DNA of 64,000 nucleotides from Dokdonella_A ginsengisoli (lineage in GTDB: Bacteria > Pseudomonadota > Gammaproteobacteria > Xanthomonadales > Rhodanobacteraceae): NCBI RefSeq assembly GCF_042652785.1, contig NZ_JBHSHD010000017.1:1-64000 (forward strand), read 5' to 3'. Both the position numbers and the translations under genes were made by a program. Under the pieces are notes generated by a model. It was not told the origin of the DNA, did no database searches, and saw only the letters and a program-made list of their open reading frames with translations. Below are positions 42,142 through 52,470 of the stretch, in pieces (positions within the stretch are counted from its first letter, which is position 1; each line of letters starts with the position of its first letter).

Positions 42142-44046
42142 TCAGGCCCGCTCGCCCTCGGACTTCAGGCGTGCAGCGAAGCTGGTGATCGGCATGGACC
42201 CCAGATCCTCGCCTGCGCGAGTACGCACGGCGACGGCCCCCGCCTCCTTTTCCCGGTCGCCGACGACCAGGAGATAGGGGACCTTGTCCAACGTGTGTTG
42301 GCGGATTTTATAGCCGATTTTCTCGTTGCGCAAATCCGCCTCGACCCGGAAACCTTGCGAGACAAGGGTTTGCGCGACTTCGCTCACGAAATCGGCCTGC
42401 GCGTCGGTAATGTTCATGACCACCGCCTGGGTCGGCGCCAGCCAGGCCGGGAACTGGCCGGCATGGTGCTCGATCAGGATGCCGATGAAACGCTCCATCG
42501 AGCCGACGATGGCCCGGTGCAGCATGACCGGCTGGCGGCGCTGGCTGTGCTCGTCGACGTATTCGGCGCCCAGGCGCCCCGGCATCATGAAATCGACCTG
42601 CATCGTGCCGAGCTGCCAGGTACGGCCGATCGCGTCGCGCAGGTGGTACTCGATCTTCGGGCCGTAGAAGGCGCCCTCGCCGGGCAGCTCCTGCCATTCG
42701 ACCCCGCAGGCGCTCAGCGCCGAACGCAGCGCGTTCTCGGCCTTGTCCCAGGTGGCGTCGTCGCCCAGCCGCGGCTCGGGGCGCAGGGCGATCTTGATCT
42801 GGATGTCGGCGAAGCCGAAATCCTCGTACACCTTCAGCGCCTGGCGATGGAACGCCGTCACCTCGGCCTCGATCTGGTCCTCGGTGCAGAAGATGTGCCC
42901 GTCGTCCTGGGTGAAGCCGCGCACGCGCAGGATGCCGTGCAGCGCGCCGGACGGCTCGTTGCGGTGGCAGGCGCCGAACTCGCCGTAGCGGATCGGCAGG
43001 TCGCGGTAGCTGTGCAGGCCGTGGTTGAAGATCTGCACGTGGCCGGGGCAGTTCATCGGCTTCAAGGCGTACGTGCGCTTCTCCGATTCGGTGAAGAACA
43101 TGTTCTCCTTGTAGTTGTCCCAGTGGCCGGACTTCTGCCACAGCGACACGTCCAGCACCTGCGGGCAGCGCACTTCCTGGTAGCCGGACTCGCGGTAGAC
43201 GCGGCGCATGTGCTGCTCGACCACCTGCCAGATCGCCCAGCCCTTCGGGTGCCAGAACACCAGGCCGGGGCCTTCCTCCTGCACGTGGAACAGGTCGAGC
43301 GCCTTGCCGATCTTGCGGTGGTCGCGCTTCTCGGCCTCCTCCAGCTGCGTGAGGTACGCCTTCAGGTCCTTGTCGTTGAGCCAGGCCGTGCCGTAGACGC
43401 GCTGGAGCATCTCGTTGTTGGAATCGCCGCGCCAGTAGGCGCCGGCGACCTTCATCAGCTTGAACGCGCGCAGCTTGTTCGTGTTCGGCACGTGCGGGCC
43501 GCGGCACAGGTCGACGAACTCGCCCTGCGAGTACAGCGACAGCTCCTCGTTGGCCGGAATCGACTCGATGATCTGCGCCTTGTACTCCTCGTGCTTGTCG
43601 CGGAAGAACTTCACCGCCTCGTCGCGCGACATGACCGATCGCGTCACCGGCAGGTTCTCGGCGACGATCTTCTGCATCTCGGCCTCGATCTTCTCGAGGT
43701 CCTCCGGCGTGAAGGCGGTCTTGCGCGCGAAGTCGTAGTAGAAGCCGTTTTCGATCACCGGGCCGATCGTGACCTGCGTGTCGGGGAACAGCCGCTGCGT
43801 CGCCTGCGCGAGCAGGTGCGCGGTCGAGTGACGCAGGATGTCGAGCGCTTCAGGGCTCTTGTCGGTGACGATCGCCAGGTCGGCGTCGTAGTCGATGCGG
43901 TAGCCGGCGTCGACCAGGCGTCCGTCGACCTTGCCGGCCAGCGCGGCCTTGGCGAGCCCGGCGCCGATCGACGCGGCGACCTCGGCGACCGTGACCGGAT
44001 GGTCGAACTGGCGCTGGCTGCCGTCGGGAAGGGTGATGTTGATCAT
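42142..44046 (-). CDS. thrS: Threonyl-tRNA synthetase
   Basis: A 634-residue class II synthetase. TGS domain (1-62, ITLPDGSQRQFDHPV), second additional editing domain with HSTAHLLAQATQRLFPDTQV, catalytic core with MNCPGHVQIF and GEFGACHRNEPSGALHG, and C-terminal anticodon domain starting near WLAPTQAVVMNI. It is the first gene of the thrS-infC-rpmI-rplT-pheST set; infC begins 42 bases after its stop. Confidence 0.98.
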   Translation of the reverse strand: MINITLPDGSQRQFDHPVTVAEVAASIGAGLAKAALAGKVDGRLVDAGYRIDYDADLAIVTDKSPEALDILRHSTAHLLAQATQRLFPDTQVTIGPVIENGFYYDFARKTAFTPEDLEKIEAEMQKIVAENLPVTRSVMSRDEAVKFFRDKHEEYKAQIIESIPANEELSLYSQGEFVDLCRGPHVPNTNKLRAFKLMKVAGAYWRGDSNNEMLQRVYGTAWLNDKDLKAYLTQLEEAEKRDHRKIGKALDLFHVQEEGPGLVFWHPKGWAIWQVVEQHMRRVYRESGYQEVRCPQVLDVSLWQKSGHWDNYKENMFFTESEKRTYALKPMNCPGHVQIFNHGLHSYRDLPIRYGEFGACHRNEPSGALHGILRVRGFTQDDGHIFCTEDQIEAEVTAFHRQALKVYEDFGFADIQIKIALRPEPRLGDDATWDKAENALRSALSACGVEWQELPGEGAFYGPKIEYHLRDAIGRTWQLGTMQVDFMMPGRLGAEYVDEHSQRRQPVMLHRAIVGSMERFIGILIEHHAGQFPAWLAPTQAVVMNITDAQADFVSEVAQTLVSQGFRVEADLRNEKIGYKIRQHTLDKVPYLLVVGDREKEAGAVAVRTRAGEDLGSMPITSFAARLKSEGERA

Positions 44047-44362
44047 GGTGGAGATTCCAGCTTGGTGCCTTCGCCCGTCGTCGCGGCGGAAGCCGGGATC
44101 CCTCTCGCTCGCCGCCTCTCGAAGCGGACGTCACGAGGGATTCCGGCTTTCGCCGGAACGACGCGGCACGGGTGTTCCTGGCAACAAAAAAGGCGCTGCG
44201 GCGCCTTTTCGAGCGACGTCGGCGAATCGGATTTCAGCGTCGGAAAGTTCGCGTCGACATGTCGCACGCTCGGCCGGCGGTTACCCGCGGGCCACCTCGT
44301 TGGGCAGAGCCGAAGAACGCCGGCAAAACTAGAGCAGCCGGCGAACGCTGTCAACGCGAATG
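44047..44362. other. Non-coding gap between TonB-dependent receptor and thrS
   Basis: About 316 bases with no credible gene. It holds the thrS leader, an inverted repeat (arms near 44076-44105 and 44134-44163: GTCGCGGCGGAAGCCGGGAT against ATTCCGGCTTTCGCCGGAAC, a relative of the 29427 element), and a terminator-like hairpin at 44186-44209. No threonine-rich leader peptide is evident. Confidence 0.6.
44186..44209 (-). terminator. Rho-independent terminator
   Basis: Minus strand: AAAAGGCGCC - GCA - GCGCCTTTTTT. It sits about 150 bases past the stop codon of the TonB-dependent receptor and before thrS, so it likely ends the receptor transcript. Confidence 0.75.
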
Positions 44363-46462
44363 TCAGAAGCGCCAGTCGAGCGTCAGAACGGCGCTGCGGC
44401 CGACTTCGTCCAGCCCCGAACCGTGTTCGCGGTAGCGGCGATCGGCGAGGTTCTCCAGGCGCAGCCCGAGCGTCGCGCCCGGCGCGAAATCCCAGCCGAC
44501 GCGCACGTTCCAGGTGTTCCAGCCCGCCGTGCCGGCCGGATTCACGCGCGGGTCTTCCAGATCGCGCGGGCTCAGGCGGTCCTGGCGCGCGGCATACAGT
44601 GCCCAGGCCTCGACGTCCCAGTGCGGCGCCACGCGCCACTCGACACCGAGCCGCCCGTTCAGCGGCGGAATGCGGTCCGCGTCGTAGCGATCGCCGGTGT
44701 ATTCCTCCTCGCCGCGCGTGAGGTTCAGCACGCCGTACGCAGTCAGCGCCTCGTTGACCGTCCAGCGCGCGCCGATCTCCGCGCCCCACAGCTTCAGCTC
44801 GGTGACGTTGCGGTTCTGCACGAGGATGCGACCCTCCTCGTCCTCGCCGATGTCCACCGAGGTGATCTTGTCCTTGTAGTTCGAGCGCCACAGGAACGCC
44901 TCGGCCTGGAAGCCCGGCGTGTCGTACTTGACGCCGACGTCCCAGGTGACCACGGTTTCCGGCTTCAGGTCGGCATTGGGAATGGCGAAACGGCCGCCGG
45001 GGCGGTCGCCGAACACGCCCAGGTCGAAGATGTTCGGCGCACGGAAACCGCGGCCGAGATTGGTCACCAGATGCAGCGTGTCGGTGGCCTTGAAGGTCAG
45101 GCCGGCGTTGCCGGTCACGTCGTCGGGATCGAGCTTGGAGCCGATGCCGCCGTTCGCCGGCAGTTCGATCTCGAAGCGGCTGTAGCGCGCGCCGAGGTCG
45201 AGCTGCCAGCGCGGCGCCAGCTCGATGCTGTCGTCGAGGTACAGCGCGAAGCTGTCCATGGTCGAGCCGTCCGGGAAGCGCGGCGCGCGCGTCGAGGCCG
45301 CGCCGCTGTCCACGTTCACGCGCGTGCGGCGGCTGTCGACCGTGTCCCAGTACGCTTCGAAGCCGTAGGCCAGCGCATGCGCGCCGATCTGCTTGGTGAA
45401 GCTGCCGGTGAAGCCGCGCAGACGGTCGCGGTTCTGCTCCAAGTCGCGGTTCGCGCTGCCGGCGCCGCGGCTGCGGCGGTCGTCGTTGATCTCCTGGTAG
45501 CCCAGGTGCAGCTCGGCGGTGTCGAACGCCACGTTCATCGCGTTCCAGCGGTAACGCGCATGGGCGAACAGGCGGTCGTTCGGCTCGAAATAGAACTCGT
45601 CCGAATTGGCCGTTTCCTGATGGAAGCCGGGCACCAGCTCGTCGAAACGCGGCGTCTTGGGCTGCTTCAGGTACTGCGCGTTGAACATCAGCTCGTGTTC
45701 GGGCGCAAGGTTCCAGATCAGCTTGGTGTCGGCCGCCCAGGCACGGAACTGCGTGTGCGGCAGGCGCGGGCCGTCGCCGCGCCGGCGCTCGCCGACGTCC
45801 TGCCAGGTGACGCCGCCGGAGATCGAGAAATCCTGCCGGCCGGCGGCACCGTCGACGCGGGCCAGCTTGGACAGGTCGCCGCTGGCGAGCTGGGTGCGGA
45901 AATGCCCGCGCCCGCCCCATCCGTCGCCGTCGAAGCGCTGCTCCGGCGTGATCACCTGCACCACGCCGCCCATCGCGTCCGATCCGTACAGCGTCGACGA
46001 CGGTCCGCGCACGACCTCGACGCGCTCGACGTTCTGCGCGTCGACCAGGGCGAAGTACTGGTTCGGCGAATTGCGGAAGAACGCGGTGTTCAGGCGGAAG
46101 CCGTCGACCATGTGCAGAACCTCCGAGCCCTTCAGGCCGCGCACGATCGGGATCGCCTGCCCCGGCGTGGTCGACTGCACGAAGGCGCCGGGCTGGCCGC
46201 GCAGGTAGTCGGCCACGGTCTGCGGGGCGCGCGCGGCGATCTCGTCGGGACCGACCACGGTGACGCCGCTGGAAACGTCGAAGCCGCTCTCCGGGCGCCG
46301 CGTCGCCGTGACCTGCACCTGCTGCAGCGCGATCGCTTCCCCGCCGGCGTCCTTGCGGCGGCGCGCTTCCGCCTCCGCCGCCGGCTCGCTGGCGGTCACC
46401 TCGTCGGCGCCCACGGGCGCGGCGGCCGCCGCCATCAGACAAGCGAACAAGGAACGACGCAT
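44363..46462 (-). CDS. TonB-dependent outer-membrane receptor, heme/siderophore type
   Basis: A 699-residue receptor: signal peptide (FACLMAAAAAPVGA), TonB box region near QVQVTATR, plug domain (about 60-170, VDGFRLN, RVEVVRGPSSTLYGSDAMGG) and beta-barrel with FRAPNIFDLGVFG and a terminal LTLDWRF. The barrel motifs resemble heme/hemoglobin receptors, but no heme-handling genes or Fur box are nearby, so the ligand is unassigned. GGGGAGAGG precedes ATG. Confidence 0.92.
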   Translation of the reverse strand: MRRSLFACLMAAAAAPVGADEVTASEPAAEAEARRRKDAGGEAIALQQVQVTATRRPESGFDVSSGVTVVGPDEIAARAPQTVADYLRGQPGAFVQSTTPGQAIPIVRGLKGSEVLHMVDGFRLNTAFFRNSPNQYFALVDAQNVERVEVVRGPSSTLYGSDAMGGVVQVITPEQRFDGDGWGGRGHFRTQLASGDLSKLARVDGAAGRQDFSISGGVTWQDVGERRRGDGPRLPHTQFRAWAADTKLIWNLAPEHELMFNAQYLKQPKTPRFDELVPGFHQETANSDEFYFEPNDRLFAHARYRWNAMNVAFDTAELHLGYQEINDDRRSRGAGSANRDLEQNRDRLRGFTGSFTKQIGAHALAYGFEAYWDTVDSRRTRVNVDSGAASTRAPRFPDGSTMDSFALYLDDSIELAPRWQLDLGARYSRFEIELPANGGIGSKLDPDDVTGNAGLTFKATDTLHLVTNLGRGFRAPNIFDLGVFGDRPGGRFAIPNADLKPETVVTWDVGVKYDTPGFQAEAFLWRSNYKDKITSVDIGEDEEGRILVQNRNVTELKLWGAEIGARWTVNEALTAYGVLNLTRGEEEYTGDRYDADRIPPLNGRLGVEWRVAPHWDVEAWALYAARQDRLSPRDLEDPRVNPAGTAGWNTWNVRVGWDFAPGATLGLRLENLADRRYREHGSGLDEVGRSAVLTLDWRF

Positions 46463-46643
46463 CGACCTCTCCCCGGTACGGATATCCGTCCAGTATGCGG
46501 GGCGGGGAATGAGATGAATTCAGCCTTTAGACGGATGATAAATCAGCCTATTGACCCAAGCGTCGCAAAGCCTGCGCCAGCCGCCGAGCGCCCAACGAAA
46601 AACGGCGCGACCGCAAGGTCACGCCGTTTCGCCACGTTCAAGG

Positions 46644-46718
46644 TGGTGGGCGGTACAGGGATCGAACCTGTGACCCCTACCATGTCAAGGTAGTGCTCTA
46701 CCGCTGAGCTAACCGCCC
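46644..46718 (-). tRNA. tRNA-Val (anticodon GAC)
   Basis: The reverse strand begins GGGCGGTTAGCTCAGCGG, has anticodon loop TTGACAT (GAC) and ends in an encoded CCA. It is isolated, upstream of the receptor gene. Confidence 0.96.
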
Positions 46719-46821
46719 CTGGAATGGGGGCGCGAAGCCTAACCGAGTCGCCGCCGCGGCACAAGCCGCACGACCCGGTTTTGCGCAAATCCCCGCCGCC
46801 GGAAGGTCCTTTCGGCCGGTC

Positions 46822-47763
46822 TCAGCCGATCCGCGCGACCGCGGCCTCGCGGATGCGCCGCCAGACCTGCAGCAGCCGGCCCGGCACGCCGGACGGCTCG
46901 CCGCGCAGCGGTTCCACGCCGTAGCGGTGCTGCAGGCCCGCGTTCGCCCGCAGCTCGGCGTGGCGCTCCAGCGCGGCGGTCAGGCCGCGGCGCAGCAGCT
47001 CGCGCACCGGCGGCTGCAGCAGGAAACGGAAGATCTGGCCCTCGTTGATCAGCCCGATCACCAGACGGCTGTCGCGCAGCGGCGAGACCACGATCGCCAG
47101 GGTCGCCGGGCGCAGGCGCTTGAGGCGCTTGAGCGCATCGGCGACGTCGCCGTGCGTGCTCGACAGCTGCGCGACGACGACCGCGACGTCGTGCTCGGCG
47201 AGCACCGAGAGCGCTTCTTCGAGGGTGCGCGCGTGGTCGACGTGCACCGCTGCGGGCAGCAGCTCGCGCACCTGGGCGGCGATCGCGCCGCCGTCGTCGA
47301 GCACGACCACGCGCGCGGCGATGACCGACGCTGCCTCCACCGGCGCCGGCACGACCGCGGCGCGCGCCTGCGCCGCGGCGAAGTCGCGCATCGCCACGCG
47401 CGCGGCCTGCTCGACCACGTCGAGCAGATACGGCCCGTTCCACGGCTTCTCCACGAAACGGTAGATCTCGCCCTCGTTGACCGAGGCGGCGACCGAGTCC
47501 ATGTCCGCATAGCCGGTCAGCAGCACGCGCATCGTCGCCGGCGAGTGCTCGGCGACCGCGCGCAGCACCTCCACGCCGGTCACGCCGGGCATGCGCTGGT
47601 CGCTGACCACCACGTGGATGCGCCGCTGCCGTACCCAGTCGATCGCCTCGCGGCCGGAGGTGGTGGCGAGGATCTCGCAGCGGCCGCGGAACAGCATGCG
47701 CAGCGAACGCAGCACGCGCTCCTCGTCGTCGACGAACAGCACGCTCGGCAGCGCGTCGGTCAT
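46822..47763 (-). CDS. Response regulator with one active and one degenerate receiver domain
   Basis: A 313-residue protein of two receiver-like halves. The first (1-125) is complete: acidic DD at 12-13, phospho-acceptor Asp 55 (VVSDQRMPG), Lys 106 (FVEKPWN). The second (about 150-270) keeps the fold (VVVLDDGG, LINEGQIFRFLLQPP) but lacks the phospho-acceptor Asp and has Gln for the Lys. No DNA-binding or enzymatic output domain. It overlaps the kinase gene by four bases (ATGA), so the two form a coupled pair. Confidence 0.85.
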   Translation of the reverse strand: MTDALPSVLFVDDEERVLRSLRMLFRGRCEILATTSGREAIDWVRQRRIHVVVSDQRMPGVTGVEVLRAVAEHSPATMRVLLTGYADMDSVAASVNEGEIYRFVEKPWNGPYLLDVVEQAARVAMRDFAAAQARAAVVPAPVEAASVIAARVVVLDDGGAIAAQVRELLPAAVHVDHARTLEEALSVLAEHDVAVVVAQLSSTHGDVADALKRLKRLRPATLAIVVSPLRDSRLVIGLINEGQIFRFLLQPPVRELLRRGLTAALERHAELRANAGLQHRYGVEPLRGEPSGVPGRLLQVWRRIREAAVARIG

Positions 47764-49094
47764 GAGCGTTTCCCGCGTCCGTCGACCGGCAGCACGACCA
47801 GGAAGCGCGTGCCGACGCCGGGCCTGGACGCCACGCGGATCATGCCGCCGTGCTGTTCGACGATCTGGTGCGAGATCGCCAGCCCCATGCCGGTGCCCTG
47901 CCCGACCGGCTTGGTGGTGAAGAACGGGTCGAAGATGCGCGCCAGATGCTCGGCCGCGATGCCCTTGCCGTTGTCCTCGACCAGGATCAGCACGCGGCCG
48001 TCCAGCACCTGCGTGCGCACGACGATGCGTCCGCGCTCGTGCTCGATCGCCTGGATCGCGTTGCTGAGCAGGTTCAGCAGCACCTGGTTGATCCGCGCCG
48101 GCGCGCACTCGATCTGCGGCAGCTCGCCGGCTTCGCGCACGACCGCGACCTCGCGCTTGCGCAGCAGGTGCTGCACGATCTTCAGCGCGCTGTCGACGAG
48201 CTTGTTGACGTCGGCCTTCTGCAGGCCGGACTGGTCCAGGCGGCTGAAGTCCTTCAGGTTCGACACCAGGTCGCCGATCTGGCCGACGCCGTGCAGGGTG
48301 TCGTCGAGCAGGTCGCACAGGTCGCCGAGCGCGGCGGTGTCGATGCGCGGGCGCAGCTCCTCGATCTGCGCCATGTGCATCTCGAGATCGGCGCTCGGCT
48401 CGGCCGCGCCGGTCAGCACGTCGATGACGGCCTGCTGGGCGGCGACCAGCTGCGCCGCGTCGCCGAGCGCGCCGCGCGTCATCTCGACGTTGTTGCGCAC
48501 GTAGCCGAGCGGCGTGTTGATCTCGTGCACGAGGCCGGCGACCATCTGGCCGAGCGAGGCCATCTTCTCCGACTGCACGAGCTGCAGCTGCGAGGACTTG
48601 AGCCGCGCGTAGGCGCGCTCCAGCTCGCTGCCGCGGTCGGTCAGGCGCCCTTCCACCGCGCGCAGCACGTCGAGCACGAGGCCGGTGCCGAGATAGCAGC
48701 CGTCGGCGTCGACCAGCACGAAGTCGTCGGTGATCGGGCTGCGGATGTGCGTGGCGATCGCGCGCGCCGCCTGGTCCAGCGGCGTGGCCAGCGAAAGCAC
48801 CAGCGGCTGCGCGTTCATCAGCGCCGTGATCGGGCGGCGTCCGTACAGCTCGCGCCCGTAGGGCATCAGGAACACGCGCATGAGTTCGTAGCGGCTGATC
48901 GAACCGATCGGCCGCGCCGCGTCGACGACGGCGAGACTGAGCAGGCCGCCGTGTCGCGGATCGAGGAACAGGCGCGCGACGTCCAGCACGCTGGTCTGCG
49001 TCTCGACCGGCGCGGTCTGCAGCAGCAGCGGCTGCAGGTCCGTCGGCGCGGCGGCACCCGGCGCGCGGGCGCGCGTCGTGAGGGCTGGATTCAT
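47760..49094 (-). CDS. Soluble sensor histidine kinase with CBS-type input
   Basis: A 444-residue kinase without membrane segments. Residues about 25-150 resemble a CBS pair (VLDVARLFLDPRHGGLLSLAVVDA, ITALMNAQPLVLSLATPLDQAARAI), a nucleotide-binding sensor fold. A coiled coil leads to the His-containing LVHEINTPLG (His 190). HATPase boxes include NLLSNAIQAI, DNGKGI, FFTTKPVGQGTGMGL. Signal could be a nucleotide or energy status; not known. Partner is the overlapping downstream regulator. Confidence 0.88.
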   Translation of the reverse strand: MNPALTTRARAPGAAAPTDLQPLLLQTAPVETQTSVLDVARLFLDPRHGGLLSLAVVDAARPIGSISRYELMRVFLMPYGRELYGRRPITALMNAQPLVLSLATPLDQAARAIATHIRSPITDDFVLVDADGCYLGTGLVLDVLRAVEGRLTDRGSELERAYARLKSSQLQLVQSEKMASLGQMVAGLVHEINTPLGYVRNNVEMTRGALGDAAQLVAAQQAVIDVLTGAAEPSADLEMHMAQIEELRPRIDTAALGDLCDLLDDTLHGVGQIGDLVSNLKDFSRLDQSGLQKADVNKLVDSALKIVQHLLRKREVAVVREAGELPQIECAPARINQVLLNLLSNAIQAIEHERGRIVVRTQVLDGRVLILVEDNGKGIAAEHLARIFDPFFTTKPVGQGTGMGLAISHQIVEQHGGMIRVASRPGVGTRFLVVLPVDGRGKRS

Positions 49095-49222
49095 CGTGCT
49101 GGACTTCGCGGCGCGGCGCCCATGCGCAGGCGACGCAACTTACAGGGGCAGCGGCCAAGCCTAGCCGGCGCGCGCGACAGATCCGTGACTGCCGCACGCG
49201 ACGCCTTCTCCGGCGGCCGCCC

Positions 49223-51250
<2,028 letters not shown>

Positions 51251-51404
51251 CGGAACTCCGTGTCGGTCTTCGATTATAGCGGCCGCCCCCGACCGGCTCC
51301 GACGAGCGCGAGGGCGGATTTCCTACGGCGGATACCGGCGTCCGGCCATCGTCCGGGGCGAAGGCGGCTCCTAGGATGCCGGAGTCCCGATCTGGAGGCT
51401 CGCC

Positions 51405-51962
51405 ATGCGCAAATCCATGCTTCGCCGGAAAGGATTCACCCTGATCGAACTGCTGATGGCGGTCGCCATCCTCGCCGTCCTGCTCACCCTCGCCGCGCCG
51501 TCCTACGCCACGCTGGTCGGCCGCACCCACGTTCGCGCCGCGCGCAGCGCGCTGAACGCGAGCCTCAGCCAGGGCCGGCTGGCCTCCGTCTCGCGCGGCA
51601 TGCACGTCGTCGCCTGCCCGAGCGAGGGACAGGACGGCTGCGACCGCACGACACGCTGGCAGCACGGCTGGATCGCCTTCGTCGACGCCGACCGCGACGG
51701 CGAACGCTCCGCCGACGAGCCGCTGGTCGTGGCCACCCAGGCACTACCCGACGGCGTCGCGATCGTCACCTCCGGCGGCCGGCTCGACGTGGATTTCCAA
51801 CCCGACGGCACGGCCGGCGGGTCCAACCTCAGCCTGACGATCTGCGACCGCGCCGCCGGCGCGCAGGCCGCCCTGCAGCTGGTGGTCAGCAACGCCGGCC
51901 GGACGCGCAACGGCGCACCGACGCCGGAGCAGGCCGAAGCCTGCCTGCGCGCCGCCGGCTGA
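51405..51962 (+). CDS. GspH/FimT-family pseudopilin
   Basis: A 185-residue type IV pilin-like protein. The prepilin signal ends RRKG, with cleavage before Phe 11 in GFTLIELLMAV and the key Glu at mature position 5. The C-terminal globular part has two Cys pairs typical of minor pseudopilins (VACPSEGQDGC, TICDRA, EACLRAAG). GGAGGC precedes ATG. Other pilus genes are absent here, so it is an orphan minor pilin that may work with a pilus locus elsewhere. Confidence 0.9.
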   Translation: MRKSMLRRKGFTLIELLMAVAILAVLLTLAAPSYATLVGRTHVRAARSALNASLSQGRLASVSRGMHVVACPSEGQDGCDRTTRWQHGWIAFVDADRDGERSADEPLVVATQALPDGVAIVTSGGRLDVDFQPDGTAGGSNLSLTICDRAAGAQAALQLVVSNAGRTRNGAPTPEQAEACLRAAG

Positions 51963-52021
51963 GGCCCGGTTCGCGACGGGATCTTGACGCGCGCCCGCAC
52001 TGTCAACAAAATACGCGGCTC

Positions 52022-52098
52022 GCCCGAATAGCTCAGCTGGTTAGAGCACTTGACTGTTAATCAGGGGGTCGTTGGTTCGAGTCCAACTTCGGGCGCCA
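52022..52098 (+). tRNA. tRNA-Asn (anticodon GTT)
   Basis: The plus strand reads GCCCGAATAGCTCAGCTGG onward, with anticodon loop CTGTTAA (GTT), T-arm GGTTCGAGTCC and encoded CCA. A strong terminator follows within 15 bases. Confidence 0.97.
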
Positions 52099-52110
52099 TC
52101 TTCGAAACGC

Positions 52111-52140
52111 AAAAAGGGCCGCAGCGATGCGGCCCTTTTT
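52111..52140 (+). terminator. Rho-independent terminator after tRNA-Asn
   Basis: AAAAAGGGCCGC - AGCGAT - GCGGCCCTTTTT, an A-flanked symmetric hairpin that can act on both strands. Confidence 0.85.
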
Positions 52141-52470
52141 CGTTCCCGATCGTCGCAGGGAGCCGGCACGCCGGGCGAGCCCGCGCACCTAAATTCTTCT
52201 TCATCGAAATCGTCGCGGGGCAGCCATTGAACTGCCCGCCATGGCCCATAGCTTGGGTCTCGGCCGCGGCAGGCCGATCTCCCTCCCCGTTGACGCTTGC
52301 CGGCCGCGGTCGTCCTTCGTGAGAAGTGCAGCCAGGCGGGACGGCGGGGTCGCCAAGGATGGCCAATTCTCGCCGGCACGAAGCCGGCGCACCAGGCTCC
52401 GACCTTCCCTCGCCTCGTCCGCCGCCGCCCATCCGGACGCAGGAATTCCCGCGCCCCGACACGACGTCGA
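52141..52470. other. Non-coding gap between tRNA-Asn terminator and ppnN
   Basis: About 330 bases with only short unconvincing frames and no recognised element; GC content is like the surrounding DNA. It probably holds 3'-untranslated sequence of ppnN. Confidence 0.5.

Noticed and set aside
44047..44362. A threonine-rich leader peptide regulating thrS
   Set aside because: No short frame with Thr codons and a ribosome-binding site is seen; the hairpin at 44186 fits better as the receptor's terminator.
46463..46643. A Fur box or cobalamin riboswitch upstream of the TonB-dependent receptor
   Set aside because: The gap between tRNA-Val and the receptor is about 180 bases, too short for a B12 riboswitch, and no GATAAT-type Fur palindrome is present.
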